Assembly: GCA_009773315.1 (NCBI GenBank)
Contig: WRPE01000016.1
Location: forward strand, 1-59,195
Origin: Syntrophaceae bacterium
GTDB taxonomy: Bacteria; Desulfobacterota; Syntrophia; Syntrophales; Smithellaceae
Direction: 5' to 3'
DNA: 59,195 nt
Under the pieces are notes generated by a model that was not told the origin of the DNA, made no database searches, and worked only from the letters and a program-made list of their open reading frames with translations. The position numbers and the translations under genes were made by a program. Positions 26,844 to 36,503 of this stretch are shown here, piece after piece; the first letter of the stretch is position 1; every line of letters starts with the position of its first letter.

Positions 26844-28931
26844 ATGAAAGAGAAGATGAACCGCAAAAACATACCTTTCCAGCACAAACATTCGTTGTCT
26901 AGTCGGAAATCCAAGAGGCCGGAGCCGACATCTCATTTGAAACCGGAAATCGCCTCTTCGCTCAAAAGCGTTCTGGCGCAGATTGGCAAACCGCATCCCG
27001 CCCCATTTGTGCCGGATGATTATCAGGTGCAGGCCCTCGCGGCCATTAAGCAAAATGATTGCCTGGTGATTGCGCCCACCGGCGCCGGTAAAACCTGGAT
27101 CGCGCGCGAGGCCATTTTGTCGGTGATGCAAAAGGGCGGACGCGCCTGGTACGCCTCCCCGCTCAAAGCGCTTTCCAATTCCAAGTGGGTGGAGTTCGGT
27201 TTGCATTTTGATCCCGAAAACGTCGGGATTATCACCGGCGACACCAAGGAAAATACCGAAGCCCCGATTATTGTCGGCACAACGGAGATTCTGCGCAATC
27301 AGCTCTATGACGCCATGCAAAAGGGTTGTGATCTAAATTGTGATCTGGTTATTCTGGACGAAGCCCATTTTCTGGGCGATGCCGACCGCGGCGTGGTCTG
27401 GGAAGAAATCATGATCTATCTGCCGGTGCGGGTGAACCTCCTTTTGTTGTCGGCGACCATCGGCAACGGCGACGAGATTGCTGCGTGGCTTTCCTCCATC
27501 CGTAAAAAAAACTGCACGATAGTTCGCGAAGAAAAACGCCCCGTGCCGCTTTATCCGCTGTTTCTGCATCCGTCCGGCTGCCTGCACCCTTTTCTGGATG
27601 GCAAGAAAACCGCGCACATTGTTTCGGGGTTTTTGAAAAAAGAAAAATTCAGCCACCAGGGAAGCCGTCGACCGCCGGATTACGCAGGGATTATCAGGGT
27701 GCTGGAGCGATTTGATTTGTTACCGGCCATTTTCTTTTTGAAGTCACGCTCAGAATGCGATGCAGCGCTTACGTCCCGGACGGCGCTTACACCCCTGAAA
27801 AATTCCCAAGCGTATGCCGATGATTTATACGATCTGCTGGATCGTTTCCCTTCGCTTGGCAGCCATCGTCAGATTAAAGCGCTGCGGTCTGCAGGGTTGG
27901 CCGCGCATCACGGTGGACAATTACCGGCATGGAAACTGCTGGTTGAGGAAATGATGAACCGGGGACATCTGCGGGTAATTTTTGCCACCTCCACTATTGC
28001 AGCAGGAGTGAACTTCCCCGCCCGCACCATCGTCTTGTTTAATTCCGACTTATTCAACGGTCATGATTTTGCGCCGCTCTCCACGACCGCATTCCGGCAG
28101 ATGACAGGTCGGGCAGGAAGGCGCGGTCAGGATAAAATTGGCTTTATGCTGGCGGTGAGTGGCCGGTTTATGGATTTGGGACACATCAGGAAAATGCTGT
28201 TTGGCGCTCCGGAAGATATTTTAAGTCAGCTGAAAAATGACTTTGCGATGGTTCTTAATCTATTATTGTCCCAGACGCCGGCCGATGTGAAGAAAATATA
28301 TGAAAGATCATTTGCCGCCTGGCAGCAAAACAGTACGGACGGACACACCTCTTCCGCCGCAGCGTTGTTGTGGAAGGATTTTGTCCTGCATCTGGAATTT
28401 TTGCAGCGGGAAGGCTTTGTTGACCCTGCGGGCAAACTGACTGAGGATGGCCGTTGGGCGGCGCGCCTGCGGCTGGATCATCCGTTACTGGTCGCTTGCT
28501 GCCTCCGAGAAAATGCGTTTCCCGAGGACAATGACAGGTTGCTTGCGGCAGTCGTTGCAGTATTTGCCTATGATCGTGACGATGAAATACAATTGGCCAC
28601 CAAAGACCTACCGCACAAGCTGATGGCGGCGTTGCGCAAAATGCTTCTGGCCGTGAAGCCGCTTTCACGTCGATTAGAGGCGGCGGGTTTTATCAGCGCG
28701 AAGCTTTTTACGTCGGCGGGCGTGGCGATGTACAACTGGGCGCAGGGACGCAACTGGGATGATGTCATCAAGACCACCGGCATTGCTGAAGGCGACATGG
28801 CTTCGCTCATTATGCGCACAGCGGATAATTTGCGCCAGATCGCGTCGCTCAAAGATACGCATCCGGAAGTAGCCGCCTGCGCGTACCGCGCAAGGGAGGC
28901 GATATTGAGGGAGCCAGTGTTGTTTTTGTAA
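26844..28931 (+). CDS. Ski2-like DEAD/DEAH-box helicase
   Basis: The product has 695 residues. Superfamily 2 motifs appear in order: Q-like 'DDYQVQALAAIKQND', motif I 'APTGAGKT' (77-84), Ia 'SPLKALSNSKW', Ib 'GTTEILRNQL', motif II 'LDEAH', motif III 'SATIGN', then in the second RecA domain 'HHGGQLPAWKLLVEEMM', 'FATSTIAAGVNFPA' and motif VI 'QMTGRAGRRGQDK'. This set is typical of Ski2/Mtr4/Hel308-type helicases. The remaining C-terminal 200 residues are helical with no named domain. It likely unwinds RNA or structured nucleic acid. No clear ribosome-binding site precedes the ATG at 26844; an ATG four codons later is also possible. Confidence 0.85.
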   Translation: MKEKMNRKNIPFQHKHSLSSRKSKRPEPTSHLKPEIASSLKSVLAQIGKPHPAPFVPDDYQVQALAAIKQNDCLVIAPTGAGKTWIAREAILSVMQKGGRAWYASPLKALSNSKWVEFGLHFDPENVGIITGDTKENTEAPIIVGTTEILRNQLYDAMQKGCDLNCDLVILDEAHFLGDADRGVVWEEIMIYLPVRVNLLLLSATIGNGDEIAAWLSSIRKKNCTIVREEKRPVPLYPLFLHPSGCLHPFLDGKKTAHIVSGFLKKEKFSHQGSRRPPDYAGIIRVLERFDLLPAIFFLKSRSECDAALTSRTALTPLKNSQAYADDLYDLLDRFPSLGSHRQIKALRSAGLAAHHGGQLPAWKLLVEEMMNRGHLRVIFATSTIAAGVNFPARTIVLFNSDLFNGHDFAPLSTTAFRQMTGRAGRRGQDKIGFMLAVSGRFMDLGHIRKMLFGAPEDILSQLKNDFAMVLNLLLSQTPADVKKIYERSFAAWQQNSTDGHTSSAAALLWKDFVLHLEFLQREGFVDPAGKLTEDGRWAARLRLDHPLLVACCLRENAFPEDNDRLLAAVVAVFAYDRDDEIQLATKDLPHKLMAALRKMLLAVKPLSRRLEAAGFISAKLFTSAGVAMYNWAQGRNWDDVIKTTGIAEGDMASLIMRTADNLRQIASLKDTHPEVAACAYRAREAILREPVLFL

Positions 28932-28936
28932 GAGTC

Positions 28937-29076
28937 GGGCTGTTGAAATACCCTGAAGGGCACGCGAACGCCCATCTGCGGCGCTGCGCTACACCCTGTG
29001 CCGTTCAACGTACATCAATGTACGCCTCACGGCCCAGGTCTTGCGCGCCTTGCATCTGGACATTTTTGAACAGCCC
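28937..29076. repeat. 140-bp palindromic, MITE-like repeat element
   Basis: The ends are inverted copies, GGGCTGTTGAAA on the left and GGGCTGTTCAAA read on the opposite strand on the right. Inside lies a perfect palindrome CGTACAT-CA-ATGTACG at 29009-29023. I recall similar sequences in many copies in deltaproteobacterial genomes, but only one copy is in this window. It begins six bases after the helicase stop and reaches to 25 bases before the TPR gene start. Confidence 0.55.
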
Positions 29077-29100
29077 TTAACAAGTGAGTGCATAATTATA

Positions 29101-30279
29101 TTGAAAAAAATATTATTTATTATTGTTTTTCTTACATCCTGTCTATTTGCAGCAACTTTTGTTTTTGCAGCCGACACGCGGTTGACGGAGCTTCGTGTCG
29201 GCAGCTTTCAATCCAATCTTCTGCAAGGGATCAATAAAACTTTTTACAGCGATCAGAGCGGCGCCGAGGCCTGTCTGAAAAAGGCCGTGGAGTTGGAACC
29301 TGATAATCCGACCGGATATGCCTTGGAAGCGATGCTGCATTTATTTGCTTACGAAATGTGTTTCACGCTTGAACAACGTCAAAAAGAAAAAGATGCGATT
29401 TTGTATTTTTCAGAAGAAGCGCTTGCCCGGGGAGAAAAAAGAATTACCAAACACCCTAAAGACAGCCAGGCCTATCTCGCCATGGCCTTGGCCAAGATCG
29501 CCAAAGTTTACTGGGCCATTAAAGAAAAACGATATCTGGTCATGGCTCAGGAAACGGCGAATATCTGGAGCTATCTGGAGACGGCCAAATCCATTGATCC
29601 CAATAATTATGATGTCGATTTTCTCATGGGCCTTCTTCATTATCATATTGATCATTTTCCCGGCATGACCGGTTTCTTGTCTTCTCTGTTGATTACGGAG
29701 GGCAACAGGGAAAAGGGCCTTCAGGAAATACAGACAGCGGCGCAAAAAGGATATCTTCTGCGTGAAATGGCTCGGGCCGAACTGGTTTCGGTTTATCTGA
29801 ACTATGAAAAACAACCAACCAAAGCGTTGCCCATTCTTCAGGACATGAGGAATAAATTTCCAAATAATTATAATTTCCATTTTACCTATGGTGTGGCCAT
29901 GCTGGAGATGCGCCGGTTTGCCGAGGCCGAGGCCATTGCCTCACAAATAGAGAAGAATATCCGTGCCGGGACGCCACCCTTTGTTCCTCAGCTTCAACCA
30001 CGCTATTATCAACTGGTAGGACGAATACATTTTAAACGGGGTGAATATGGAAGAGCAGAGTCATATTTTCAGAAAGCTATTCAGGACAAATCTTTTTATA
30101 ATATGCGCACGCAGGCTCGGTCCCTGCTGTATTTAGGGATGATTCATGACATCCGTCAGGAACGCAGCTACGCAGCGGACTATTATCAGCGGGTGTTGAA
30201 ACTTGAAGGCGCCGAGGGGTCGGCAAAGGTTGATGCCAAAGAATATCTTAAAACTGCTTACCGAGTAAACGGGAAGTGA
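29101..30279 (+). CDS. exported TPR-repeat protein
   Basis: The product has 392 residues. The TTG at 29101 gives a good signal peptide ('KKILFIIVFLTSCLFAATFV', then FAAD), so I prefer it to an upstream TTG inside the repeat element. The mature part is helical with several tetratricopeptide-like units: about 40-70 ('ACLKKAVELEPDNPTGYALE'), 150-185, 230-262 ('ALPILQDMRNKFPNNYNFHF'), and a clear unit near 310-340 ('GRIHFKRGEYGRAESYFQKA'). TPRs act as protein-binding scaffolds; here probably in the periplasm or at the outer membrane. Partner unknown. Confidence 0.7.
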   Translation: MKKILFIIVFLTSCLFAATFVFAADTRLTELRVGSFQSNLLQGINKTFYSDQSGAEACLKKAVELEPDNPTGYALEAMLHLFAYEMCFTLEQRQKEKDAILYFSEEALARGEKRITKHPKDSQAYLAMALAKIAKVYWAIKEKRYLVMAQETANIWSYLETAKSIDPNNYDVDFLMGLLHYHIDHFPGMTGFLSSLLITEGNREKGLQEIQTAAQKGYLLREMARAELVSVYLNYEKQPTKALPILQDMRNKFPNNYNFHFTYGVAMLEMRRFAEAEAIASQIEKNIRAGTPPFVPQLQPRYYQLVGRIHFKRGEYGRAESYFQKAIQDKSFYNMRTQARSLLYLGMIHDIRQERSYAADYYQRVLKLEGAEGSAKVDAKEYLKTAYRVNGK

Positions 30280-30282
30280 AGA

Positions 30283-30330
30283 GTGAAGTGTGAAGTGTGA
30301 AGTGTGAAGTGTGAAGTGTGAAGTGTGAAG
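30283..30330. repeat. 7-bp tandem repeat (GTGAAGT), about 6.9 copies
   Basis: The unit GTGAAGT is repeated without interruption over 48 bases, four bases after the TPR gene stop and about 85 bases before the uvrB ATG. Repeat length could change by slippage. Confidence 0.85.
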
Positions 30331-30414
30331 CGTCAGGGGGCGCTGTGTGTAACAACATGTCATTGCCCGGCTAGACCGGGTAATCTAGAAATCATTTATG
30401 GTTATCAGAATTTT

Positions 30415-32409
30415 ATGGAAAAATTTTCGTTGATTACAGATTTCATTCCCTCCGGCGATCAGCCGCAGGCTATTCATGAATTGTCGCACGGATTGCAAGA
30501 GGGCCGACAACATCAGGTGCTTCTGGGCGTTACCGGTTCCGGTAAAACCTTTACCATTGCCAATGTCATTGAGCGCGCCGGACGTTCAGCGCTGGTTATT
30601 GCGCATAATAAAACGCTGGCTGCGCAACTGTATGAAGAATTCAAAGGCCTCTTTCCCGATAATGCCGTGGAATACTTTGTTAGCTATTACGACTACTATC
30701 AGCCCGAAGCTTATCTGCCGACCACCGATACCTACATTGAAAAGGATTCCGCGATTAACGAGGAAATCGACAAGCTGCGCCATGCGGCGACGCACGCGCT
30801 TCTGACGCGCCGGGATGTCATTATTGTGGCCAGTGTTTCCTGCATCTACGGTCTGGGTTCACCCGAATCTTATCTGGGCATGATTGTGCAACTGGAAGTG
30901 GGGAAGGATATTTCCCGCGAGGACATGCTGCACCGGCTGATTGAAATCCAGTATGAACGAAACGATATTGACTTTCATCGCGGTACATTCCGAGTGCGAG
31001 GCGATGTCGTGGAAATCTTTCCACCTTACGAAGACGAGCAGGCACTGCGTGTGGAATTTTTTGGCGATACGATTGAGGCCATTCATTGGATTGACCCGTT
31101 GCGCGGCAAGAAGCTCGGTTCGCTTACCAAAACCGCGGTTTATCCCGGCAGCCATTATGTGACCACCAAGGATAATCTCAAAAGAGCGACGGCCGACATC
31201 CGCGCGGAACTGGCCTTGACATTGGCCAGATATAAGGAACAGAATATGTTGCTGGAAGCGCAACGCCTGGAGCAGCGCACAAACTTTGATCTGGAGATGA
31301 TGGAAGAGATGGGCTACTGCCAGGGCATTGAAAATTATTCGCGCCATCTGACCGGCCGCAATCCTGGCGAGCCGCCGCCGACGCTCATGGAATATCTGCC
31401 CAAAGACGCTTTAATCATTATTGATGAAAGCCACGCCACGCTGCCGCAACTGGGTGGCATGTATCGTGGCGATCGTTCACGCAAGGAAACGCTGGTCAAA
31501 TATGGTTTCCGGCTGCCTTCTGCATTAGATAACCGTCCATTGCGCTTTGAAGAGTACGAAGCGCTGCCCAATCAGAGAATCTATATCTCGGCAACACCGG
31601 CCGTCTATGAAATGGAAAAGGCGCACGGCATCCGCGTGGAACAAATTATTCGTCCCACAGGGTTGATGGACCCCGAAATAGAAATCAAACCCGCGCAGCA
31701 TCAGGTGGATGATCTGCTTGAAGAAATACGCCTGCGGGTTAAGAAAGAGGAAAGAGTTCTAGTGACCACGCTGACCAAGCGCATGGCGGAAAATTTAACC
31801 GATTATTACAGCGGCCTCGGCATCCGCGTGCGCTATCTGCATTCCGATATTCACACGCTGGAGCGAGTCAGCATTATTCGTGATTTACGCCTGGGCGAGT
31901 TCGACGTGCTGGTCGGCGTCAATCTTCTGCGTGAAGGTCTGGATATACCCGAAGTGTCGCTGGTAGCGATACTCGACGCGGACAAGGAAGGATTCCTGCG
32001 ATCTGAACGATCGCTTATCCAGACCAGCGGCCGCGCCGCGCGTAACGTCGGCGGCAAGGTCATCATGTATGCCGATAAAATCACCAAATCCATTCAGGCT
32101 TGTCTCACTGAAACCAAACGCCGCCGCATCATTCAGGCCGGATATAACGAAGAAAACAAGATCACGCCCGAAACCATCAAAAAATCGATCAGTAATATTC
32201 TGGGTTCTATATACGAAGCCGATTATATGACCGTGCCTAAGGATGCCAAAGGGATGGCCATTCCGGCCAGAGAGGAAGATCTGCCGGCGCTCATTAAAAA
32301 TCTGACGGTGGCAATGAAGCAGGCGGCTAAGAATCTGGAATTCGAAAAAGCCGCCGGTCTCCGCGATGAAATTAAAGAGCTGAATAAGATTTTACTGGAA
32401 ATGGGGTAG
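30415..32409 (+). CDS. uvrB: UvrB, excinuclease ABC subunit B
   Basis: The product has 664 residues, normal for the family. Motifs include 'PSGDQPQAI', Walker A 'GVTGSGKT', the beta-hairpin region '[12 protein letters not shown]' that inserts between DNA strands, 'IIDESH', the second RecA-domain motifs '[20 protein letters not shown]' and 'QTSGRAARN', and a C-terminal UVR domain ('[20 protein letters not shown]') that contacts UvrC. It verifies damage handed over by UvrA and loads UvrC in nucleotide excision repair. I start at the ATG at 30415, where the family sequence begins; the upstream frame is repeat DNA. The ribosome-binding site is weak. No uvrA or uvrC lies nearby. Confidence 0.95.
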   Translation: MEKFSLITDFIPSGDQPQAIHELSHGLQEGRQHQVLLGVTGSGKTFTIANVIERAGRSALVIAHNKTLAAQLYEEFKGLFPDNAVEYFVSYYDYYQPEAYLPTTDTYIEKDSAINEEIDKLRHAATHALLTRRDVIIVASVSCIYGLGSPESYLGMIVQLEVGKDISREDMLHRLIEIQYERNDIDFHRGTFRVRGDVVEIFPPYEDEQALRVEFFGDTIEAIHWIDPLRGKKLGSLTKTAVYPGSHYVTTKDNLKRATADIRAELALTLARYKEQNMLLEAQRLEQRTNFDLEMMEEMGYCQGIENYSRHLTGRNPGEPPPTLMEYLPKDALIIIDESHATLPQLGGMYRGDRSRKETLVKYGFRLPSALDNRPLRFEEYEALPNQRIYISATPAVYEMEKAHGIRVEQIIRPTGLMDPEIEIKPAQHQVDDLLEEIRLRVKKEERVLVTTLTKRMAENLTDYYSGLGIRVRYLHSDIHTLERVSIIRDLRLGEFDVLVGVNLLREGLDIPEVSLVAILDADKEGFLRSERSLIQTSGRAARNVGGKVIMYADKITKSIQACLTETKRRRIIQAGYNEENKITPETIKKSISNILGSIYEADYMTVPKDAKGMAIPAREEDLPALIKNLTVAMKQAAKNLEFEKAAGLRDEIKELNKILLEMG

Positions 32410-32490
32410 TAAAATAAATATTCAACAAATTTAAAGAATTGCGGTAAATTCCCCCCGTAAATCAGAGAGACAAGCAGGGAGAGTTTTTTT

Positions 32491-32700
32491 ATGAAACAAT
32501 ATACGGCAGTCATTGAAAAATGTTTCGATACAGGTTTGTATGTCGGTTTTGTTCCAGGCTTTCCCGGAGCGCACACACAGGCTGAAACCCTGGATGAATT
32601 GCAAAAAAATCTCCAGGAAGTGATTGAGATGCTACTGGAAGATGGTGAACCAACGCTAGAGGCTGAATTTATCGGGACGCAAATCGTCAAGGTGAATTGA
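32491..32700 (+). CDS. HicB-family antitoxin, solitary
   Basis: The product has 69 residues. It shows the HicB partial RNase-H fold: 'YTAVIEKCFDTGLYVGFVPG', 'PGAHTQAETLDELQKNLQEV', and a final strand 'EFIGTQIVKVN'. HicB neutralises the HicA mRNA-cleaving toxin. No HicA-like frame is seen on either side within a few hundred bases, so it is an orphan antitoxin or acts elsewhere. GGGAGAG lies seven bases before the ATG. It sits at the left edge of the restriction/toxin-antitoxin block. Confidence 0.75.
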   Translation: MKQYTAVIEKCFDTGLYVGFVPGFPGAHTQAETLDELQKNLQEVIEMLLEDGEPTLEAEFIGTQIVKVN

Positions 32701-32744
32701 TAGAGTCTGCCAAAGATATTCATCTAACCATCGAAGAATTCTTA

Positions 32745-32909
32745 TTACATAAATAGTCCATAGCGCTTTGCCAGATTAACAATTTTCAATTTCATTTCCT
32801 TTGCCAGCCATTTCGGTTGTATCAATCGAGCCTCATCAATTGCGTTTCTCCCTCTGCGCATCAGGCATTTTCCCTTGCAATGTTTTGGGGAAGTAGTATT
32901 ATTCGCCAC
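32745..32909 (-). CDS. possible small basic protein (54 residues)
   Basis: A minus-strand frame from GTG at 32909 to TAA at 32745 encodes a Lys/Arg-rich peptide with two Cys near the start ('HCKGKCLMRRGRN') and a helical end ('WLAKEMKLKIVNLAKRYGLF'). Composition looks protein-like, but there is no clear ribosome-binding site and I recognise no family. It may be a remnant of a longer gene lost when the hsd block arrived. Confidence 0.3.
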   Translation of the reverse strand: MANNTTSPKHCKGKCLMRRGRNAIDEARLIQPKWLAKEMKLKIVNLAKRYGLFM

Positions 32910-32986
32910 GATAAATATGCTGGAATCTAAAAATCATATTCAAGATCAACTAAAGACTAAGGCAATTGTTCAAGGAAGAATTACCA

Positions 32987-35395
32987 ATGAGCTTAAATGA
33001 AGCTGAAACCCGTTTTCACCTCATCGATCCAGTTTTGCGTGAAAAAGGATACCACGATCATCAAAGGCTGAAGTTGGAAACCCCCGCCCCGGTTGAACCC
33101 ATAGGCCCCAAAGGCAGAAGGCGCAAAGGGCCGGGCCGCACGGATTATCTGCTGTGCGTGCAGGTGGGTGACATGCCCCGTCCTCTTCCCGTTGCCGTCC
33201 TGGAAGCAAAAAAGGAAGCGGAAGATCCTCTCAAAGGAATGCAGCAGGCCAAGGACTATGCCGATTGTCTGCGCTTTGATGTGAAATATGTATTTGCCAC
33301 AAACGGCCATCTCTATGGTGAGTATGACAAATTTTCGGGCCTGCAAAGCGGAACTTTCCCCTTCCCGGATTTTTCCCGGCATGAAGACCTGACGGCCCGC
33401 TATGCCAAAGACACGGGGATCAACGTCACGAGGCCCGAATCAGCCATGCTTTTTATGGCGGACAGCCCGGCCTATCCGCAATCCCGTTATTATCAGGATG
33501 CGGCCATTCGCGCCGCCTTTGAAAAGATTCTCCTTTGCGAGCAAAACGGGGTGCCTGCCCGTGTCCTGCTCAGTATGGCTACAGGTTCAGGAAAAACCAT
33601 CATTGCCGCCAATCTCTTATGGCGGCTCCATGAAGCCTGCCGTCTTCCCAAACCGGCGCTCTTTTTGTGCGACCGTGATGAACTGCGCGAACAGGCCTAC
33701 AATAAACTCAAAGCCGTCTTCGGCGACAATGCCCGCATTGTCGAAACCAAAAGAGGCGAAAATGCCGCCAAGAACGCCCGAATTCATATCGCCACCTATC
33801 AGACCCTTGGCCTGGATAATGAAGAAGAGGATTTTGCCAGCTTCCTCACGGAGCATTATGCCAATGATGCCTTCAGCGTCATTATCATTGACGAGTGCCA
33901 CCGTTCCGCATGGGGAAAGTGGTCGGAAGTGCTCAAGCGCAATCCCAACGCCATTCATATCGGCCTTACCGCCACCCCGCGTCAATTGCGTGAATCCAAA
34001 AAGAAGACGCCGGAAGATGCCGAAATCACGGCCAACAATCACAAATATTTTGGCGAACCCGTTTACGAATACACGTTGATTGAAGCGCAGGAAGACGGCT
34101 ATCTGGCCGCCTGTGAAATCGTCAAGCGCCAGGCCACCATCGACAACAAGGTATTTACCCGGGAAGAAATTCTGGAATTTAATCCCGTTAATATTCGCAC
34201 CGGAAAACCAATAACCGCTGATGACCTGAAAAAAGAAACCTACACATGCAAAGTATTTGATGATGAACTGTTTATTGATGTGCGCACCCCCGCCATGTGC
34301 AAAGACCTCTTCGAGCAGCTTTGCCAAAATGGCGGACCGGAACAGAAAGTGATTGTTTTTTGCAATCGAGAGATACATGCCGACCGCGTAGCCATGCAGC
34401 TCAATAATTTATATGTAAAATGGTGCAAGGCGCAAAATCGGACGCCCAAGGACCGCTATGCCTTCAAGTGCATGGGCGGCAAGAACAATGGCAGCGACAT
34501 GATCGAACCCATGCGCGGCTCCGGCGAGCGGGCCTTTATTGCCTGTACGGTGGATCTTCTGGAAGCGGGCGTGGATATTGAACGCCTCAATGCCGTCGTC
34601 TTTTTCCGTTACCTGGAATCGTCCATCAAGTTCTATCAGATGATGGGGCGCGGCTCCCGGATTCATGAGGAAACGGGCAAATACAAATTCTGGCTTTATG
34701 ACTATACTGGCGTGACGGACCTGTTCGGCACCGATTTTATTACAGCCCCGACCGGTCCCGGAAAGTCCGGCAAAGATTATGACGATGGGAATGGCGGTGA
34801 TGGCGGGGGCGGTGAGGAAAATCATCCACCGGTAGCGGAGATAGCCGGTCAAAGCACAGACGTCATCGGAAAGGGCCATTATATCGCCGTTCGCCGTGAT
34901 GGCCACGATGTCATGATTCCGGTCGATGAATACCGCCGGGAAATGGTGCAGCGGGTTTTGCGGGAAGCAAATAATCTGGATGAATTTCGTCAGCTCTGGA
35001 TTGAAACCGGCAAGCGCCGCCAGTTGATCAGCCATCTTCTCCAAGACAATTTCAGCCCCGAACTGCTTCGTGACATTGAAAACATGAACGAATTTGACAT
35101 CTACGATCTCTTTGCCCACCATGGTTACAAAGCCCGCGCCTTCAAGCGTCCCGAACGCAATTTGGCTTATGTGACGGCCAATAAAAATTGGTTTGATGCC
35201 GTGGACCCCAAGGCAGCCGTTGTGCTGAAAGGCATCGGCCATCAGTTTGAAGTCGGCGGCACCGAAGCGTTGGAGACGCCCACGCTCTGGGAAGTCCCGG
35301 AAATTAGAATGGCCGGTGGATTGGCGGCGTTGTCGCAGATCGGGAATCCGGCCACAGTGATGCATGACGCCAAGGGAAGGTTGTTTGCGGGATGA
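32987..35395 (+). CDS. hsdR: type I restriction endonuclease subunit HsdR
   Basis: The product has 802 residues. The N-terminal nuclease domain has the PD-(D/E)xK pattern as 'GRTDYLL' and 'AVLEAKKE'. The translocase has motif I 'ATGSGKT' (about 198-204), motif II 'DECH' (302-305), motif III 'GLTATPR', and motif VI 'QMMGRGSRI'. A glycine/aspartate-rich linker follows ('DDGNGGDGGGGEE'), then the C-terminal subunit-assembly region. With HsdM and HsdS it cuts unmethylated foreign DNA after ATP-driven translocation. The ATG at 32987 has AAGGAAG eight bases upstream; a TTG at 32966 is unlikely. The stop overlaps the hsdS start (ATGA), so translation is coupled. Confidence 0.93.
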   Translation: MSLNEAETRFHLIDPVLREKGYHDHQRLKLETPAPVEPIGPKGRRRKGPGRTDYLLCVQVGDMPRPLPVAVLEAKKEAEDPLKGMQQAKDYADCLRFDVKYVFATNGHLYGEYDKFSGLQSGTFPFPDFSRHEDLTARYAKDTGINVTRPESAMLFMADSPAYPQSRYYQDAAIRAAFEKILLCEQNGVPARVLLSMATGSGKTIIAANLLWRLHEACRLPKPALFLCDRDELREQAYNKLKAVFGDNARIVETKRGENAAKNARIHIATYQTLGLDNEEEDFASFLTEHYANDAFSVIIIDECHRSAWGKWSEVLKRNPNAIHIGLTATPRQLRESKKKTPEDAEITANNHKYFGEPVYEYTLIEAQEDGYLAACEIVKRQATIDNKVFTREEILEFNPVNIRTGKPITADDLKKETYTCKVFDDELFIDVRTPAMCKDLFEQLCQNGGPEQKVIVFCNREIHADRVAMQLNNLYVKWCKAQNRTPKDRYAFKCMGGKNNGSDMIEPMRGSGERAFIACTVDLLEAGVDIERLNAVVFFRYLESSIKFYQMMGRGSRIHEETGKYKFWLYDYTGVTDLFGTDFITAPTGPGKSGKDYDDGNGGDGGGGEENHPPVAEIAGQSTDVIGKGHYIAVRRDGHDVMIPVDEYRREMVQRVLREANNLDEFRQLWIETGKRRQLISHLLQDNFSPELLRDIENMNEFDIYDLFAHHGYKARAFKRPERNLAYVTANKNWFDAVDPKAAVVLKGIGHQFEVGGTEALETPTLWEVPEIRMAGGLAALSQIGNPATVMHDAKGRLFAG

Positions 35396-36501
35396 TCCAA
35401 ACCGATAGAAAGCCGTTGAATGACGTTGCAACAATAATCATGGGGCAATCACCTTCAAGTGATACATATAATAAGACAGGCAAAGGGCTTCCCTTTTATC
35501 AAGGTAAAGCTGACTTTGGTGATATTTATCCTACGGCGAGAACGTGGTGTGTCGAGCCTAAGAAAATTGCCGAAGAAGACGACATATTAATTTCAGTAAG
35601 AGCACCAGTCGGACCGACAAACCTTGCGAATGCAAGATGCTGTATAGGTCGAGGCTTAGCTGCAATTCGGCCTTTAAATAAAATAAGCGACAGAGATTAT
35701 CTTTGGTATTACCTGTGTTTTGCGAAAGCAGTGTTAGAGGAAAAAGGCCAAGGTTCAACGTTTGAATCTATCAGCACAGATGATTTGAATGCACTGAGTG
35801 TGCCTATTCCAACAATAAATGAACAACGTCGCATTGCGGCCCGCCTCAAAGCCCAACTGGCCGAAGTGGAGAAGGCCCGGCAAGCAGTGAAGGAACAATT
35901 GAGCGAAGCAAACAAACTTGCGGAGGTCATCATTTTTGATAGCCTCAACAATAAGCAAGTTGTGAACCATAAGCTTGGTGACGTTCTTGAGGAAGTAAAA
36001 TTGGGTATTGGAAAGAATTGGGCAAAATATCCCGTGCTGGGTGCAACGCGTGAGGGCCTCGCCCCGGCGAAAGAGCCACCGGGGAAAAAACCGGAACGAT
36101 ACAAGCCCGCATTTCCGGGAACTGTATTTTACAATCCCATGCGTATTCTCATTGGGTCAATCGCCTTCGTTGATGACGATAACGCACCCGGCATTACAAG
36201 CCCGGATTACGTCGTCTTGAAAGGCAAAGAAGGCCTTATCGATTCCCGCTGGTTTTACTACTGGCTGAGATCGCCCTTGGGTAAGCAGTGCATCAATTCG
36301 CTTGCGCGTGGAGCGGTAAGAGAGAGAATGCTTTTCAACCGTCTGGCCGAGGGAAAAATCACATTACCCGGTTACGGCATTCAAAAAATGGCTTCACAAG
36401 CGCTAGCCGAACTCAAACCTTTGCGGTTAGCCCTTCAACACAAGCTCGATGAAATTACTTTACTGCCCCAGCAAATCCTGGCGCGGGCCTTTGGGGGTTA
36501 A
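35392..36501 (+). CDS. hsdS: type I restriction specificity subunit HsdS
   Basis: The product has 369 residues. Two target-recognition domains are visible: residues about 5-140 ('LNDVATIIMGQSPSSDTYN' to 'LNALSVPIPTINEQRRIAAR') and about 190-345, each followed by a conserved helical spacer ('AEVEKARQAVKEQLSEANKL'; 'LKPLRLALQHKLDEITLL'). Each domain reads one half of a bipartite site and directs both methylation and restriction. The DNA for the first recognition domain is visibly richer in A+T than the spacer and neighbours, consistent with domain swapping. The target cannot be predicted from the sequence alone. Confidence 0.9.
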   Translation: MIQTDRKPLNDVATIIMGQSPSSDTYNKTGKGLPFYQGKADFGDIYPTARTWCVEPKKIAEEDDILISVRAPVGPTNLANARCCIGRGLAAIRPLNKISDRDYLWYYLCFAKAVLEEKGQGSTFESISTDDLNALSVPIPTINEQRRIAARLKAQLAEVEKARQAVKEQLSEANKLAEVIIFDSLNNKQVVNHKLGDVLEEVKLGIGKNWAKYPVLGATREGLAPAKEPPGKKPERYKPAFPGTVFYNPMRILIGSIAFVDDDNAPGITSPDYVVLKGKEGLIDSRWFYYWLRSPLGKQCINSLARGAVRERMLFNRLAEGKITLPGYGIQKMASQALAELKPLRLALQHKLDEITLLPQQILARAFGG

Positions 36502-36503
36502 TC

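Noticed and set aside
34409-35434. 341-codon minus-strand frame opposite hsdR
   Set aside because: It is antisense to the conserved HsdR translocase and C-terminal region and has no supported start.
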